A stretch of DNA of 64,000 nt from Cupriavidus basilensis. GTDB lineage: Bacteria; Pseudomonadota; Gammaproteobacteria; Burkholderiales; Burkholderiaceae. Made by a program: the position numbers and the translations under genes. The DNA lies in the NCBI RefSeq assembly GCF_008801925.2, contig NZ_CP062803.1, forward strand, positions 124,001 through 188,000. Reading direction: 5' to 3'. The notes under the pieces were generated by a model, which was not told where the DNA came from, did no database searches, and was given only the letters and a program-made list of their open reading frames with translations. Below, piece by piece: positions 1 to 8,462 of the stretch (position 1 is the first letter of the stretch; each line of letters starts with the position of its first letter).

Positions 1-557
1 TGTACCGTCTTGCCGCCGCCGGCGTGCGCGTGCCCACGCCGCACCTGTGCTTCGAGGGCGTGCTGCTGATGGAGCTGGTGGTGGATGCCGAAGGCAATGC
101 CGCGCCGCGCCTGAACGACGTGGCGCTGAGCCCGGAGCAGGCGGTGGCATTCCACGACGCGCTGATCGAGCAGGTGATCCTGATGCTGTGCGCCGGCGTG
201 GTGCACGGCGACCTCTCCGAATTCAACATCCTGGTGGATGCCGACGGCCCCGTCATCATCGACCTGCCGCAGGCGGTGGATGCGGCCGGCAACAGCGAAG
301 CCAGCGCCATGCTGGAGCGCGATGTGGATAACCTTGCGTTTTACTTCGGCCAGTTTGCGCCGGAGCTCAACGGCACGCAGTACGGCAAGGAGATCTGGGC
401 GCTTTACCAGGCCGGCTTGCTGCATCCCGGCGTGAAGCTGACCGGCCAGGTTGCCGTGGACGACACCCCGGTGGACGTGGAAGCCGTGCTGGCGGAGGTG
501 GAAGACGTGATCCTGGAAGAAGAGGCGCGCCAGCGCTACCTGCAAAGCGCGGAGTGA
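1..557 (+). CDS. RIO-type serine/threonine protein kinase, C-terminal part (5' end outside window)
   Basis: The reading frame is already open at base 3 and ends at 557, so only the C-terminal 184 or so residues are here. The RIO catalytic loop HGDLSEFN is encoded at about 204-227, with the catalytic Asp codon at 210-212. It is followed by the metal-binding IDLPQAVD, the RIO equivalent of the DFG motif, with its Asp at 261-263. Both residues needed for phosphotransfer or ATP hydrolysis are therefore intact. RIO proteins are cytosolic ATPases/kinases, known in eukaryotes and archaea for ribosome maturation; the role of bacterial members is unsettled. The C-terminus is acidic and probably helical. 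The next gene is convergent, with a hairpin between. Family assignment is firm; substrate unknown. Confidence 0.85.
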   Translation, partial: YRLAAAGVRVPTPHLCFEGVLLMELVVDAEGNAAPRLNDVALSPEQAVAFHDALIEQVILMLCAGVVHGDLSEFNILVDADGPVIIDLPQAVDAAGNSEASAMLERDVDNLAFYFGQFAPELNGTQYGKEIWALYQAGLLHPGVKLTGQVAVDDTPVDVEAVLAEVEDVILEEEARQRYLQSAE

Positions 558-559
558 CT

Positions 560-587
560 GGCTGACCGGATCATCGTCCGGTCAGCC
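560..587. terminator. Bidirectional hairpin between convergent genes
   Basis: A perfect 11-bp stem (arms 560-570 and 577-587, core CTGACCGGA/TCCGGTCAG) closes a 6-nt TCATCG loop in the 49-bp gap between two convergent genes. There is no strong T run on either side, so intrinsic termination is only probable. Confidence 0.5.
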
Positions 588-606
588 GGTCATTTGATCG
601 CTCGCT

Positions 607-1773
607 TCAATCGAGCCGCACCACATACCCCGCTTTCGGCTCGCTCCCGCCTGCCACCAGGCTCGCGATCCTCTCCTGCGCGGCGCCGAAGCCCTGCGCT
701 TCGACCAGCGTCAGCCAGCCGTTCGCTGGCGCCTTCACATAATCGATAAACGCCCGCTGCGCGGCGTTGAAGCGCTGGTTCACGCCTTCGGGCCCCCAGT
801 CGGCGTTGCGCTTGCGGATCTGCACCGGCGCGAAATAAAACTCGGGCTTGGGCCCGGGCAGGCCGGTATCGCGCAAGAAGCCCGTGTTCTGCGCCGAGCC
901 GGCAAAGCAGTCGTACACCAGCGCGCCGCCAAAGTGATGGTGCACGCGTGCGCGCAGCGCTTCGTCGCCGGAGAAGTCCACGTAGAGCGTGGGCGCGTCG
1001 GTGGCGAGTGTTTCCAGCCCGTTGTAGCTGACCACCTCCGCATAGCAGCCAAGGCCTTCGACAAAGGCGCGGTTGCGCTCCGCGGTGATGGCGGCCAGCG
1101 AGATGCCGGGGACGTTGCGCAGGCAGAACGCGGTGCCATAGGCGGTTTTGCTGGAGGCGCTGGACACCACCAGCCGCGTGGCGCCGAAGAAGCGGTTGTC
1201 CTCGAGGAAGTCGGCCAGCATGAACGACGTGATGAACAGCGGCCGGTACAGCATCTGGTAGTTTTCCAGCTCGGGCGCGTAGGCGGCGTCATGCGTCACG
1301 CGGGTGTACTGGTTGTAGGCGGAGGTCAGGGGCCGGCGGTGCTCGATGGCATCGTAGAAGCCGCGCTCGGTCACGCGCTCCGGCTGCATGCGGATATGGC
1401 TGGCGATGGGGAAGTAGCCGTAGAAGCGCTCGCCCGCCGCCACGCCGGGCACCTTGGAGTCCACCACATCGGCAAAGCCCCACACCGGCATATGGCCCCA
1501 TTCCTGTTGCCCGGTGGGAAAGAACTGCCAGTAGTTCATGGCGTCGCCGAAGGCGGCGTAGGTGATGTTGTTGGTGGTGAGCGCGAAGCGGTCGATCTTC
1601 AGCAGGACTTCGCCGGGGGCGGCGTCGGTGGGTTCCTGGCGCGCTTCCAGCCGGCTTTCATTTAGGGCATGCTTGCGTGTCAGCAGGCGGGTGACCGTGA
1701 GCGATTGTTCGGCGCTGTCGTCGTGACTGCCGTGCTTCGTCTGAGCCATTGTCTGATCTATTGTCTGTCCCAT
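607..1773 (-). CDS. DUF2855 family protein
   Basis: A 388-residue protein that I recognise as DUF2855, a family of unknown function with a distant medium-chain-dehydrogenase-like (GroES plus Rossmann) look. The middle holds a 'RLVVSSASSKTAYGTAF' stretch like the nucleotide-binding turn of that fold, but no clear zinc ligands. The start at 1773 is chosen because AAGGA lies 5-6 nt upstream. Longer in-frame starts would run into the divergent TetR gene. The first residues (MGQTIDQTMAQT) come from a short degenerate repeat. Its start lies only 28 bp from the TetR-family gene, so it is the obvious target of that regulator. No signal peptide or membrane segment is seen. Confidence 0.8.
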   Translation of the reverse strand: MGQTIDQTMAQTKHGSHDDSAEQSLTVTRLLTRKHALNESRLEARQEPTDAAPGEVLLKIDRFALTTNNITYAAFGDAMNYWQFFPTGQQEWGHMPVWGFADVVDSKVPGVAAGERFYGYFPIASHIRMQPERVTERGFYDAIEHRRPLTSAYNQYTRVTHDAAYAPELENYQMLYRPLFITSFMLADFLEDNRFFGATRLVVSSASSKTAYGTAFCLRNVPGISLAAITAERNRAFVEGLGCYAEVVSYNGLETLATDAPTLYVDFSGDEALRARVHHHFGGALVYDCFAGSAQNTGFLRDTGLPGPKPEFYFAPVQIRKRNADWGPEGVNQRFNAAQRAFIDYVKAPANGWLTLVEAQGFGAAQERIASLVAGGSEPKAGYVVRLD

Positions 1774-1801
1774 TTTTTGTCCTTTTTTACCGTCGAGGTC
1801 G

Positions 1802-2539
1802 ATGCCACCAATGTATCGCCGCAAGCCGGCCGCCGGGTTCGGAAACGCGAACGCCGCGGCCGAGCCGGCGCAGGCGCCTGCCAGGCCGCTGAAACGCCCG
1901 TCGCAGCAGCGCGCGCGCTTTACCGTGGACGCCATCTACGAGGCCTTTGTTCGGATATGGCGGGCGCGTGGCTGGGACGGCGTGACCACGCGCGCCGTGG
2001 CGCTGGAGGCCGGATGCTCCGTCGGCACCCTGTACGAGTACTTCCCCAACAAGGAGGCGCTGCTCTCCGGCTATGTGCGGCACACCATTGAGCTGTTGCT
2101 GGCGCGCATCGAGGCCGAGGTGGCGTCCGCGCCCGGGCTGGACTGGCGCACGCGCGTCCGGCGCCTGGCACGGCTGACCTGCGGCGCCGACGATGCCTCG
2201 CTGGAGGGCTTCGAGCACGACATGCTCATGCTGGAAGCGCGCATCGCCGAGACCAAGCATCACCGCCGTGTGTTCGATGAGCTGTATGCGGCCTGGCAGC
2301 GCGCGCTGGCGGCATGCCCGGATCTGCCAGGCACGCCGGACGCCGACACGGTGCGCAGCCTGCTGGAGGCGGTCTGGGGCGCGCGCCGCTATCGCCTGCT
2401 GCTGCGGGCTGCCGAGTCCTCGCGCACGGCATGGGTGGCGCAGATGGAGCGGCTTTGTCTGCTGGCGCTGGGGGCCGCGCCGCTAACTTCGGATGCTGCG
2501 GATTCTATGGATTCTATGGATCCTGAGGCTCGCTCCTGA
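1802..2539 (+). CDS. TetR/AcrR family transcriptional regulator
   Basis: A 245-residue TetR-type repressor. After a basic, low-complexity leader of about 35 residues comes the N-terminal helix-turn-helix: 'TVDAIYEAFVRIWRARGW' then 'TTRAVALEAGCSVGTLYEYF', the classic TetR recognition helix ending in LYxYFxNKEAL. The C-terminal ligand-binding half is not informative about the inducer. It is divergent from the DUF2855 gene (28-bp gap) and probably controls it and itself. A start at 1811 is an equally possible alternative. The 3' end contains a 9-bp tandem repeat giving DSMDSMD and overlaps the convergent CDGSH gene by 26 bp. Confidence 0.88.
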   Translation: MPPMYRRKPAAGFGNANAAAEPAQAPARPLKRPSQQRARFTVDAIYEAFVRIWRARGWDGVTTRAVALEAGCSVGTLYEYFPNKEALLSGYVRHTIELLLARIEAEVASAPGLDWRTRVRRLARLTCGADDASLEGFEHDMLMLEARIAETKHHRRVFDELYAAWQRALAACPDLPGTPDADTVRSLLEAVWGARRYRLLLRAAESSRTAWVAQMERLCLLALGAAPLTSDAADSMDSMDPEARS

Positions 2540-3161
2540 ACCCCACCTTCTTGTGCGTGCCGTCGCAGAACGGCTTGTTGCCCGACTGGCCGCAGCGGCA
2601 AAACCAGGCCTCGGTCATGCGGGTGATGGTCCTGCCGGTGCCGCTGATGACTTCAAGATTGCCTTTGACGCGCAGCGGTCCGTTGGGGATGGGATGGATA
2701 TCGAGGGGCCCGTCGCGCTGCGCCAGCGGCTCCGATGCCACGGTGGCGGCCTCGCCGGTGGCGACGAAACCCGCGCTGGCGTGGCTGCTGTCGCACAGGG
2801 GCTTGTTGCGCGAAGCGCCGCAGCGGCACAGCGTCAGGCGAAAGCCGGCGGGCTGGCCATCGATGGTGATGGCGGCGCGCAGCGCCAGCGGGCCGTTCTC
2901 AAGCACGCGCACCACATTGACCAGCGGCGCCGCCTCGCCGGGGGAATCGTCGACGTTCTGGTAGCTGATGGCGCCCGATGGGCAGTTGTGCGCAATCTCT
3001 GCGATTTCCTCGGCGCTGGCGTTGTCGGGATGGATCCACTCGCCCTGTACGCCGGGCACGAACACGTCCGGGCGGTCCAGCACGCAGTGGCGCGAATGGA
3101 TGCAGCGGCTGTCGTCGAAGAGCACGATGACGCGCTTGCCGGCAACGGACTCGGTGGCCAT
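2514..3161 (-). CDS. Iron-sulfur protein: divergent ferredoxin domain plus two CDGSH domains
   Basis: A 215-residue cytosolic protein with three cluster-binding modules. Residues 1-75 resemble the divergent 4Fe-4S mono-cluster domain (Fer4_19), with Cys at 20, 26 and 60 (NCPSGAI). Two mitoNEET-type 2Fe-2S CDGSH motifs follow: C112-x-C114...C123-DSSH (H127) and C188-x-C190...C199-DGTH (H203), each with the full 3Cys-1His ligand set. These labile clusters are linked in other organisms to electron or iron-sulfur transfer; the partner here is unknown. It starts at an ATG 15-20 bp after a weak GGAGG-like site, stands alone on this strand, and overlaps the convergent TetR gene tail to tail. Confidence 0.9.
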   Translation of the reverse strand: MATESVAGKRVIVLFDDSRCIHSRHCVLDRPDVFVPGVQGEWIHPDNASAEEIAEIAHNCPSGAISYQNVDDSPGEAAPLVNVVRVLENGPLALRAAITIDGQPAGFRLTLCRCGASRNKPLCDSSHASAGFVATGEAATVASEPLAQRDGPLDIHPIPNGPLRVKGNLEVISGTGRTITRMTEAWFCRCGQSGNKPFCDGTHKKVGFRSEPQDP

Positions 3162-3416
3162 GGCTGGCCCTCCTGCGCATGGCGCGCCAGGTGGCGCGCT
3201 CCCTTTCCTTTATAGCGCTTGCCGGCGGGTTTGTGCGGTGCTTTTCAGCGGCTTTGTCTTTTTACAAAGATTCGTGTGCGTCACCCTGTAAGGCGCGCGC
3301 GCGTGGTGCTAATCTGAAAGCGATAGGCAGCGGCGCGTTGCGCAGGTGCCCTGCCAGGCGCTCCCGCCATTGCGCGGGTCGTGTGCAATCCGTTGGGATC
3401 GAACAAGGAGTGGGTG

Positions 3417-3866
3417 ATGAAAACCGCACGGCAGGTTCTTGAGTCCAAGCCGACTCAGGCTATCTACAGCATTTCCCCTGGCGCCACGGTTTATGCTGCG
3501 CTGCAACTGATGGCGGAAAAAGGCATTGGCGCGTTATTGGTGATCGAACACGGCGATATCGTCGGTATCTTGAGCGAGCGGGACTATGCGCGCAAGGTGA
3601 TCCTGATGCAGCGGACTTCGCGGGAAACCTTTGTTCGCGACATCATGACGTCGGCGGTGATCTATGTGCGCGGGGACCAGAGTACCGACGAGTGCATGGC
3701 GTTGATGACGCAGCATCGGCTGAGGCACTTGCCGGTGATGGACGGCGATACCCTGGTGGGGATGTTGTCGATCGGGGACCTGGTCAAGGATATTATTTCC
3801 GAGCAGAAATTTATCATCGACCAGCTGGAGCACTACATTAGCGGGACGCCGCATCCCAAGCTCTGA
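3417..3866 (+). CDS. CBS-domain pair protein
   Basis: A 149-residue protein made almost only of two CBS domains (about residues 10-62 and 75-130). Each ends in the typical 'GILSERDYARKV' and 'GMLSIGDLVKDI' signatures, followed by a short C-terminal helix. CBS pairs bind adenosine nucleotides and usually regulate or sense energy state; there is no catalytic domain. The ATG at 3417 has AAGGAG six bases upstream; an earlier in-frame start at 3381 lacks such a site. It is monocistronic. Stand-alone proteins of this type are common in betaproteobacteria, with unknown partners. Confidence 0.9.
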   Translation: MKTARQVLESKPTQAIYSISPGATVYAALQLMAEKGIGALLVIEHGDIVGILSERDYARKVILMQRTSRETFVRDIMTSAVIYVRGDQSTDECMALMTQHRLRHLPVMDGDTLVGMLSIGDLVKDIISEQKFIIDQLEHYISGTPHPKL

Positions 3867-3925
3867 TCTCATTGCCCGGGGATTCCTGGTTGATGGGCGC
3901 TGCTTACCTTAACGTCACAAGCTTC

Positions 3926-4030
3926 AAGTCAAAATCGGTTTCACGACCCCTGCGGGGCGCTCGCCTGCCTGCTTTCTTGTCTTGTCAAAATGGCAGGCAG
4001 GCGGGCGCCCCATACGCCTTGGCGCATCTC
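3926..4030 (+). repeat. Dispersed hairpin repeat, copy A (in a 535-bp non-coding gap)
   Basis: The gap 3867-4401 carries no convincing gene. At 3926-4030 it holds a copy of the repeat that recurs, inverted, at 12,800-13,030. Shared parts are GTTTCAC, a CCCCTGCGGGG palindrome, CTTTCTTGTCTTG and GGGCGCCCCATACG. A perfect 11-bp stem (3962-3972 with 3993-4003, CGCCTGCCTGC/GCAGGCAGGCG) encloses the T-rich core. A further small hairpin (CTGCCAG/CTGGCAG, 4237-4252) lies downstream. The rest (4031-4401) shows only an A/T-rich stretch near 4150-4200 and presumably the promoter of the next gene. Confidence 0.6.
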
Positions 4031-4401
4031 AAAAAAAACCACAAGATTTCCGTCTTTTCGCTTCGTGCCGGCTTGCTGGCAGATGGCCGCGCGTACTGAG
4101 CAGAAGTACGCACGTTCCGGCAAAAGGCACATCTGCGCCACATCAGAAACCAACTTAGTGCCGCACTCCATATTTGGTATCCGCATATAATTATGCATTC
4201 ACTGAATTAGGCCCGCCCGGGCCGTGCAGGCGGCATCTGCCAGCTCTGGCAGCTCTCGATTCGCGCAGCGCTGGGTACGCGTCAAATCGGTTGATTTCAA
4301 TTTTGTGGCCATGTTCCCCGATGTAGGCTGACAAACGAGGTGGTTTGTTGGCGATTGGGCGCAACGTTGGTTGCTCATGACTACGCGCCCTGCTGCCTCC
4401 G

Positions 4402-5964
4402 ATGCCGTCCTCCGCTCCTGCTACATCTGCCGCTTCTGCTGTTGCTACCCCTGCCCTGAGCCACCAGGCCATCATGCGCGTGATCGGCGGGATCATCCTT
4501 TGCATCTTGCTGGCCGCGCTGGACCAGACCGTGGTGATTCCGGCGGTGCCGGCCATTGCCAATGACCTGAACGGGTTTGGCCATCTGTCGTGGATCGTGA
4601 CGGCCTACCTGATCACTTCCACCGTTTCCACGCCCTTGTACGGCAAGTTGTCGGATACCTATGGACGGCGCCGGCTGCTGATGCTGGCGATCGCGCTGTT
4701 CATCCTGGCCTCGGTGGCGTGCGCGATGGCGGCTACGCTGGAGCAACTGATCCTGTTCCGTGCGCTGCAAGGCATTGGCGGTGGCGGCTTGATGTCGCTC
4801 GCGCAGGCAGCGATCGCGGATGTGGTGGCGCCGCGCCAGCGTGGGCGTTACCAGGGTTACCTGGCGACCGTGTGGGCGGTGGCCTCCATTGCCGGCCCGC
4901 TGGTGGGGGGCTGGACGTCGGATCATCTGTCGTGGCGCTGGCTGTTCTGGATCAATGTGCCGCTGGGGCTGCTGGCCATGTTCATGTGCTATCGGGGCTT
5001 AAGCCAGTTGCAGGCGCGTGGCGGCTCGGCGCGGGTGGACTGGGGCGGCGCTGCGCTGCTGACGGTTTCCATCGTGGCCTTCCTGTTGGCGATGAGCTGG
5101 GGCGGCGATGTCTATGACTGGATCTCGCCGGAAATCGCTGGCCTGGCGCTGCTGGCCTTGGTGGCGGTGGCCGCGCTGGTCTGGCAGGAGCGCCGCGCGG
5201 ACGACCCGATGCTGCCGCCGCGGCTGTTTCGCAACCGCGCTTATGTGCTGGGCGTGGCGGCGTCCGCGATGGCTGCGCTGAATATCTTCTTGTGCATCTT
5301 CGCGCTGCCGCTGCATTTCCAGCTGGTGCGCGGCGCCGATGCGTCGGAGTCCGGCTTGCTGGTCGTGCCTTTCCTGCTCTCCACGGTGGCGGGCAATTTC
5401 ATCGTGGCCGGGCTGGCGCCGCGCCTGGGGCGGATGCGCGGCATCCTGACCGGCGGCTTCATCGCGGCGGCGCTGGGCCTGCTGGCGCTCGTGGTGATTT
5501 CGCCATCCACGCCGCTGGCGCTGGTGTTGCTGGCCATGATGGTGGCCGGCGTGGGGCTGGGCATGACCATGGTCGGCACCTTGATGACGGTGCAGAACGT
5601 GCTGGAGCGCCGCGATACCGGCGCCGGTACCGGCGCGCTGCTGGTGCTGCGCTCGCTGGGCAGCGCCTTTGGCGGCGCGCTGGCCGGCACCTTGCTGACG
5701 CTGCAATTCCGCAACGCGCTGCATGCTTCCGGCGTGACGCAGGTGCTGGACCTGGGTGCGCTGCGCCACGGCAGCGAAGCGCTGGCCCATCTCTCCCCCG
5801 CGGTGCGGGACGTGCTGACGGGCGGCGTGGAGTCGGGCTTCCGGCTGATTTTTGCCGTGGGCACCGTGGCCGCGTTGCTGGCGCTGGTGATCGTGCGCCG
5901 CATGCCGGACGTGGAGTTGCGCAGCAGCGTGACCGAGCACGCGGCCACGCTGGCCATGGAGTAA
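4402..5964 (+). CDS. MFS drug exporter, DHA2 (EmrB/QacA) family
   Basis: A 520-residue integral membrane protein of the 14-helix DHA2 class of proton-driven multidrug exporters. Diagnostic features are 'LDQTVVIPAVPAIANDL' in helix 1, the loop 2-3 motif A 'GKLSDTYGRRRLL', and helix 5 'GPLVGGWTSDHLSWRWLFWINVPLG', the antiporter motif C region with the RWxFxINxP signature. No strong ribosome-binding site precedes 4402; the in-frame ATG at 4474, just before the first helix, is a reasonable alternative. It is monocistronic with no adaptor (EmrA) or adjacent regulator, so substrate and control are not indicated. Confidence 0.9.
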   Translation: MPSSAPATSAASAVATPALSHQAIMRVIGGIILCILLAALDQTVVIPAVPAIANDLNGFGHLSWIVTAYLITSTVSTPLYGKLSDTYGRRRLLMLAIALFILASVACAMAATLEQLILFRALQGIGGGGLMSLAQAAIADVVAPRQRGRYQGYLATVWAVASIAGPLVGGWTSDHLSWRWLFWINVPLGLLAMFMCYRGLSQLQARGGSARVDWGGAALLTVSIVAFLLAMSWGGDVYDWISPEIAGLALLALVAVAALVWQERRADDPMLPPRLFRNRAYVLGVAASAMAALNIFLCIFALPLHFQLVRGADASESGLLVVPFLLSTVAGNFIVAGLAPRLGRMRGILTGGFIAAALGLLALVVISPSTPLALVLLAMMVAGVGLGMTMVGTLMTVQNVLERRDTGAGTGALLVLRSLGSAFGGALAGTLLTLQFRNALHASGVTQVLDLGALRHGSEALAHLSPAVRDVLTGGVESGFRLIFAVGTVAALLALVIVRRMPDVELRSSVTEHAATLAME

Positions 5965-6036
5965 GCGGGAGGCTCGCGCATCCATTTCACGCCCAACGGC
6001 GTAAACTAGGGACAGACCATCTCCGGAGTTTCCTAC

Positions 6037-6675
6037 ATGCGCAGCCTTCCCGAACAGCGCTCACGCGCCCTGCAACGCATCGCCTTGTCCGGCGCGTTGG
6101 TCCTGGCCGCGGCCGCCGCTGTTGTCACCGCGCCGCGTCTTGCGCAAGCCGCCGATACCCCGGCAGCCACCGCCGCCAAGCCGGCCGGCGCCTGTCCGGC
6201 CTCGCTCAACTTCAAGTTCCCCCGCCTGCAGGACGAAGCGCCGCAAAACCTCTGCCAGTACGCCGGCAAGGTCGTGGTGGTGGTCAATACCGCCAGCTAC
6301 TGCGGCTTTACCCCGCAATACGAAGGGCTGGAGGCGCTGTACGCCAAGTACCGCGAACGCGGGCTGGTGGTGCTGGGCTTCCCGTCGAACGACTTTTCGC
6401 AGGAGCCGGGCTCCTCCAAGGAGATCGCCGACTTTTGCTACAACACCTATGGCGTGAAATTCCCGATGCTGGGCAAGTCGCACGTGCGCGGCAGCGATGC
6501 CAATCCCATGTACGCGCTGCTGGCCAAGCAGTCCGGCACCACGCCCAAGTGGAATTTCTACAAGTATGTGATCGATCGCAACGGCCAGGTGGTGGGCAGC
6601 TATAACAGCATGACCAAGCCCGACGACAAGCAGTTCGTGAGCAAGATCGAGCAACTGCTGGACGCCGCACGCTAA
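6037..6675 (+). CDS. Periplasmic glutathione peroxidase-family thiol peroxidase
   Basis: A 212-residue GPx-family enzyme that reduces hydroperoxides. It has an N-terminal signal peptide (basic head, hydrophobic residues about 17-30, AQA cleavage site near 38), so it is exported, unlike most bacterial GPx homologues. The peroxidatic residue is Cys89 in 'NTASYCGFTPQYEGLE'; Gln122 (FPSNDFSQEPG) and Trp172-Asn173 (KWNF) complete the catalytic set. Cys134 (IADFC) is a candidate resolving cysteine, suggesting thioredoxin-like rather than glutathione recycling. It is a Cys, not Sec, enzyme. CCGGAG precedes the ATG by about 8 bases. Monocistronic. Confidence 0.92.
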   Translation: MRSLPEQRSRALQRIALSGALVLAAAAAVVTAPRLAQAADTPAATAAKPAGACPASLNFKFPRLQDEAPQNLCQYAGKVVVVVNTASYCGFTPQYEGLEALYAKYRERGLVVLGFPSNDFSQEPGSSKEIADFCYNTYGVKFPMLGKSHVRGSDANPMYALLAKQSGTTPKWNFYKYVIDRNGQVVGSYNSMTKPDDKQFVSKIEQLLDAAR

Positions 6676-6869
6676 GCCGCCAGGCTATTGCGCCGCCATC
6701 CGCTGGAGCCGATGTCCAACGCGCTGCGCGACGGCATTGCCGCAAGGGCGGCCGCGTCCGGCGTGGCCGCGCTCACGGCATCGGGGCGCGAATCGATCCC
6801 TTCTTGACCAGCGTCAAGCCGCCGGAGCGCCGCCATCGCTACTTTCGCCGCTTTGGGGAGAGACAGACG

Positions 6870-7661
6870 ATGGCCATCACGCTATACGACGCTGGCGGGC
6901 ACACCTGCCTGCTGTTTTCGGACCTGGTCGAGGAGGAGCACGGCGAGGTGGTGCAGACCAACCAGTTCCTGATCGTCGACGCCGGCCACGGCGCGCTGAT
7001 CGATCCGGGCGGGCACATGACCTACGGCGAGCTGTACCTCGCCATCAGCCGCTACTTTCCGCCCAAGCAGCTCGACTATGTGCTGGCGTCGCACGCCGAT
7101 CCGGACATCGTGGCCTCGGTCGGGCGCTGGCTGACCGCCTCAGATAGCCGCATCCTGATCTCGCGCGTCTGGGCGCGGTTCTTGCCGCATTTCTGCCAGG
7201 CGGGCAAGACGCAAGGGCGCATCGTCACCATCCCCGATGCCGGCATGCCGATCGCGCTGGGCAACTGCACGTTGCTGGCGGTGCCGGCGCATTTCCTGCA
7301 CTCGGAGGGCAACTTCCAGTTCTACGATCCCATCAGCAAGATCCTGTTCTCCGGCGACCTGGGCGCGGCCATGACCAGCGCGCGGGAAGCCGGCGCGGTG
7401 GTGAGCGATTTTGCCGCGCATACCCATGCCATGCTGCCCTTCCACCAGCGCTACATGAGCGGCAACCGCGCGTGCCGGCTGTGGGCCAACATGGCGCGCG
7501 GGCTGGATATCGAGTGGATCGTGCCGCAGCACGGCCCGTCGTTTCGCGGCAAGGCGATGGTGGCGCAGTTCATCGACTGGGTCTCCACGCTGGAGTGCGG
7601 GCTGGACCTGCTCAGCCAGGACAACTACAGGCTGCCGCCCGTCACCGCGACGCCAGCCTGA
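6870..7661 (+). CDS. Metallo-beta-lactamase-fold protein (ODP/flavodiiron-like)
   Basis: A 263-residue cytosolic protein with the metallo-beta-lactamase fold of the oxygen-binding di-iron protein type. Metal-ligand motifs visible are H75-A-D77-P-D79 (the HxDxD variant of HxExD), His141/His144 in 'VPAHFLHSEGNF', Asp163 in 'FSGDLGA' and His220 in 'VPQHGPSF'. There is no flavodoxin domain, so it is not a complete flavodiiron oxidase; partner reductases are not nearby. The ATG at 6870 has GGGGAGAG upstream and starts the conserved fold directly. An earlier in-frame start at 6804 is less likely. Role in oxygen or NO handling is inferred from the family only. Confidence 0.82.
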   Translation: MAITLYDAGGHTCLLFSDLVEEEHGEVVQTNQFLIVDAGHGALIDPGGHMTYGELYLAISRYFPPKQLDYVLASHADPDIVASVGRWLTASDSRILISRVWARFLPHFCQAGKTQGRIVTIPDAGMPIALGNCTLLAVPAHFLHSEGNFQFYDPISKILFSGDLGAAMTSAREAGAVVSDFAAHTHAMLPFHQRYMSGNRACRLWANMARGLDIEWIVPQHGPSFRGKAMVAQFIDWVSTLECGLDLLSQDNYRLPPVTATPA

Positions 7662-7682
7662 CGCCCGGCACCGGTTGCGCGA

Positions 7683-8309
7683 TCAATCGCGCGCCAGCCC
7701 TTCGGCCACCAGCGCCTCGTGCACCTTCGGCCGCGCGGCCACGCGTGACAGGTAGGCCTGCAACGCGGGGTAAGGATTGAGCGGCATGCTCAGTAGATTG
7801 GCCCAGTTGGCAACCGCGAAGCAGTAGGCGTCGGCCACGGTGAATTGCGTGCCGCACAGGTAGTCGCGCGTGGCCAGGTGCCGGTCTAGCTCGGCAAAGC
7901 GCAGCGCCACCTTGGCCTTGCAATCCTCGCGCGTGCTCTGCGCGGTTTCCTTGTGCCACAGCCACGGGCTGAAGACCTTGTGCAGCTCGGTGGAGACCAG
8001 CGTCAGCCAGCCCACCGCTTCCAGGCGTGCCTGGGTGCCGGCCGCCGGCAGCAGCGCCTTGCCCGGGGCAAGGTCCGCCACGTATTGCAGCAGCGATGCG
8101 GCTTCGGTGTGGCGCGAGCCATCGTCCAGTTGCAGCATCGGCACGTAGCCGCGCGGGCTCACTGTGTAGAAGTCGTCGCTGCCGTTTTCCGGCTCGCTCA
8201 GCTTATGCCTGGCCAGGTCGACCTTGGCGAGCGAAAACGGCAGGCCGGCTTCGCGCAGTGCGATATGCACGGCCAGGGAGCAAGCGCCAGGGGAGTAGTA
8301 GAGCTTCAT
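7683..8309 (-). CDS. Glutathione S-transferase, beta-class-like
   Basis: A 208-residue cytosolic GST. The N-terminal thioredoxin-fold half begins 'MKLYYSPGACSLAVH' with Cys10, the beta-class catalytic cysteine, and contains the cis-proline 'GYVPML' and the glutathione gamma-Glu-binding 'TEAASLL'. The helical C-terminal half has the 'FTVADAYCF' N-capping box of GSTs. The start at 8309 has AGGA about 8 nt upstream; the frame stays open far upstream but into the divergent LysR gene. It is divergently paired with LysR at 8463, its likely regulator. A hexanucleotide tandem array lies in the 5' leader (8330-8359). Confidence 0.93.
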   Translation of the reverse strand: MKLYYSPGACSLAVHIALREAGLPFSLAKVDLARHKLSEPENGSDDFYTVSPRGYVPMLQLDDGSRHTEAASLLQYVADLAPGKALLPAAGTQARLEAVGWLTLVSTELHKVFSPWLWHKETAQSTREDCKAKVALRFAELDRHLATRDYLCGTQFTVADAYCFAVANWANLLSMPLNPYPALQAYLSRVAARPKVHEALVAEGLARD

Positions 8310-8329
8310 CGGGTGGTCCTCGCTGTTTT

Positions 8330-8359
8330 GGGTTCGGGTTCGGGTTTGGGTTCGGGTTT
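8330..8359. repeat. Hexanucleotide tandem repeat, (GGGTTY)x5, in a promoter/leader
   Basis: Five contiguous 6-bp units (GGGTTC, GGGTTC, GGGTTT, GGGTTC, GGGTTT) lie 21-50 bp upstream of the GST start codon on its non-coding strand. Being between the likely promoter and the ribosome-binding site, copy-number change would alter leader length without touching the protein. Confidence 0.8.
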
Positions 8360-8405
8360 TCAGGGTTTGCCGCCACGCCTTGTGGTGACAGTGCAGGCAG
8401 TCTAG

Positions 8406-8423
8406 GATTGCGAAAGTGCAATC
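8406..8423. promoter_or_regulatory. Candidate LysR operator in the GST/LysR intergenic region
   Basis: GATTGC-N6-GCAATC is a 6-bp inverted repeat that contains the LysR-box spacing T-N11-A. It lies 40 bp upstream of the LysR start and about 100 bp upstream of GST, the usual place for an autoregulating LysR site. Prediction only. Confidence 0.45.
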
Positions 8424-8462
8424 ACAATGCGCGCTGGCGCAAGTCATGACTGCAAATCTGCA

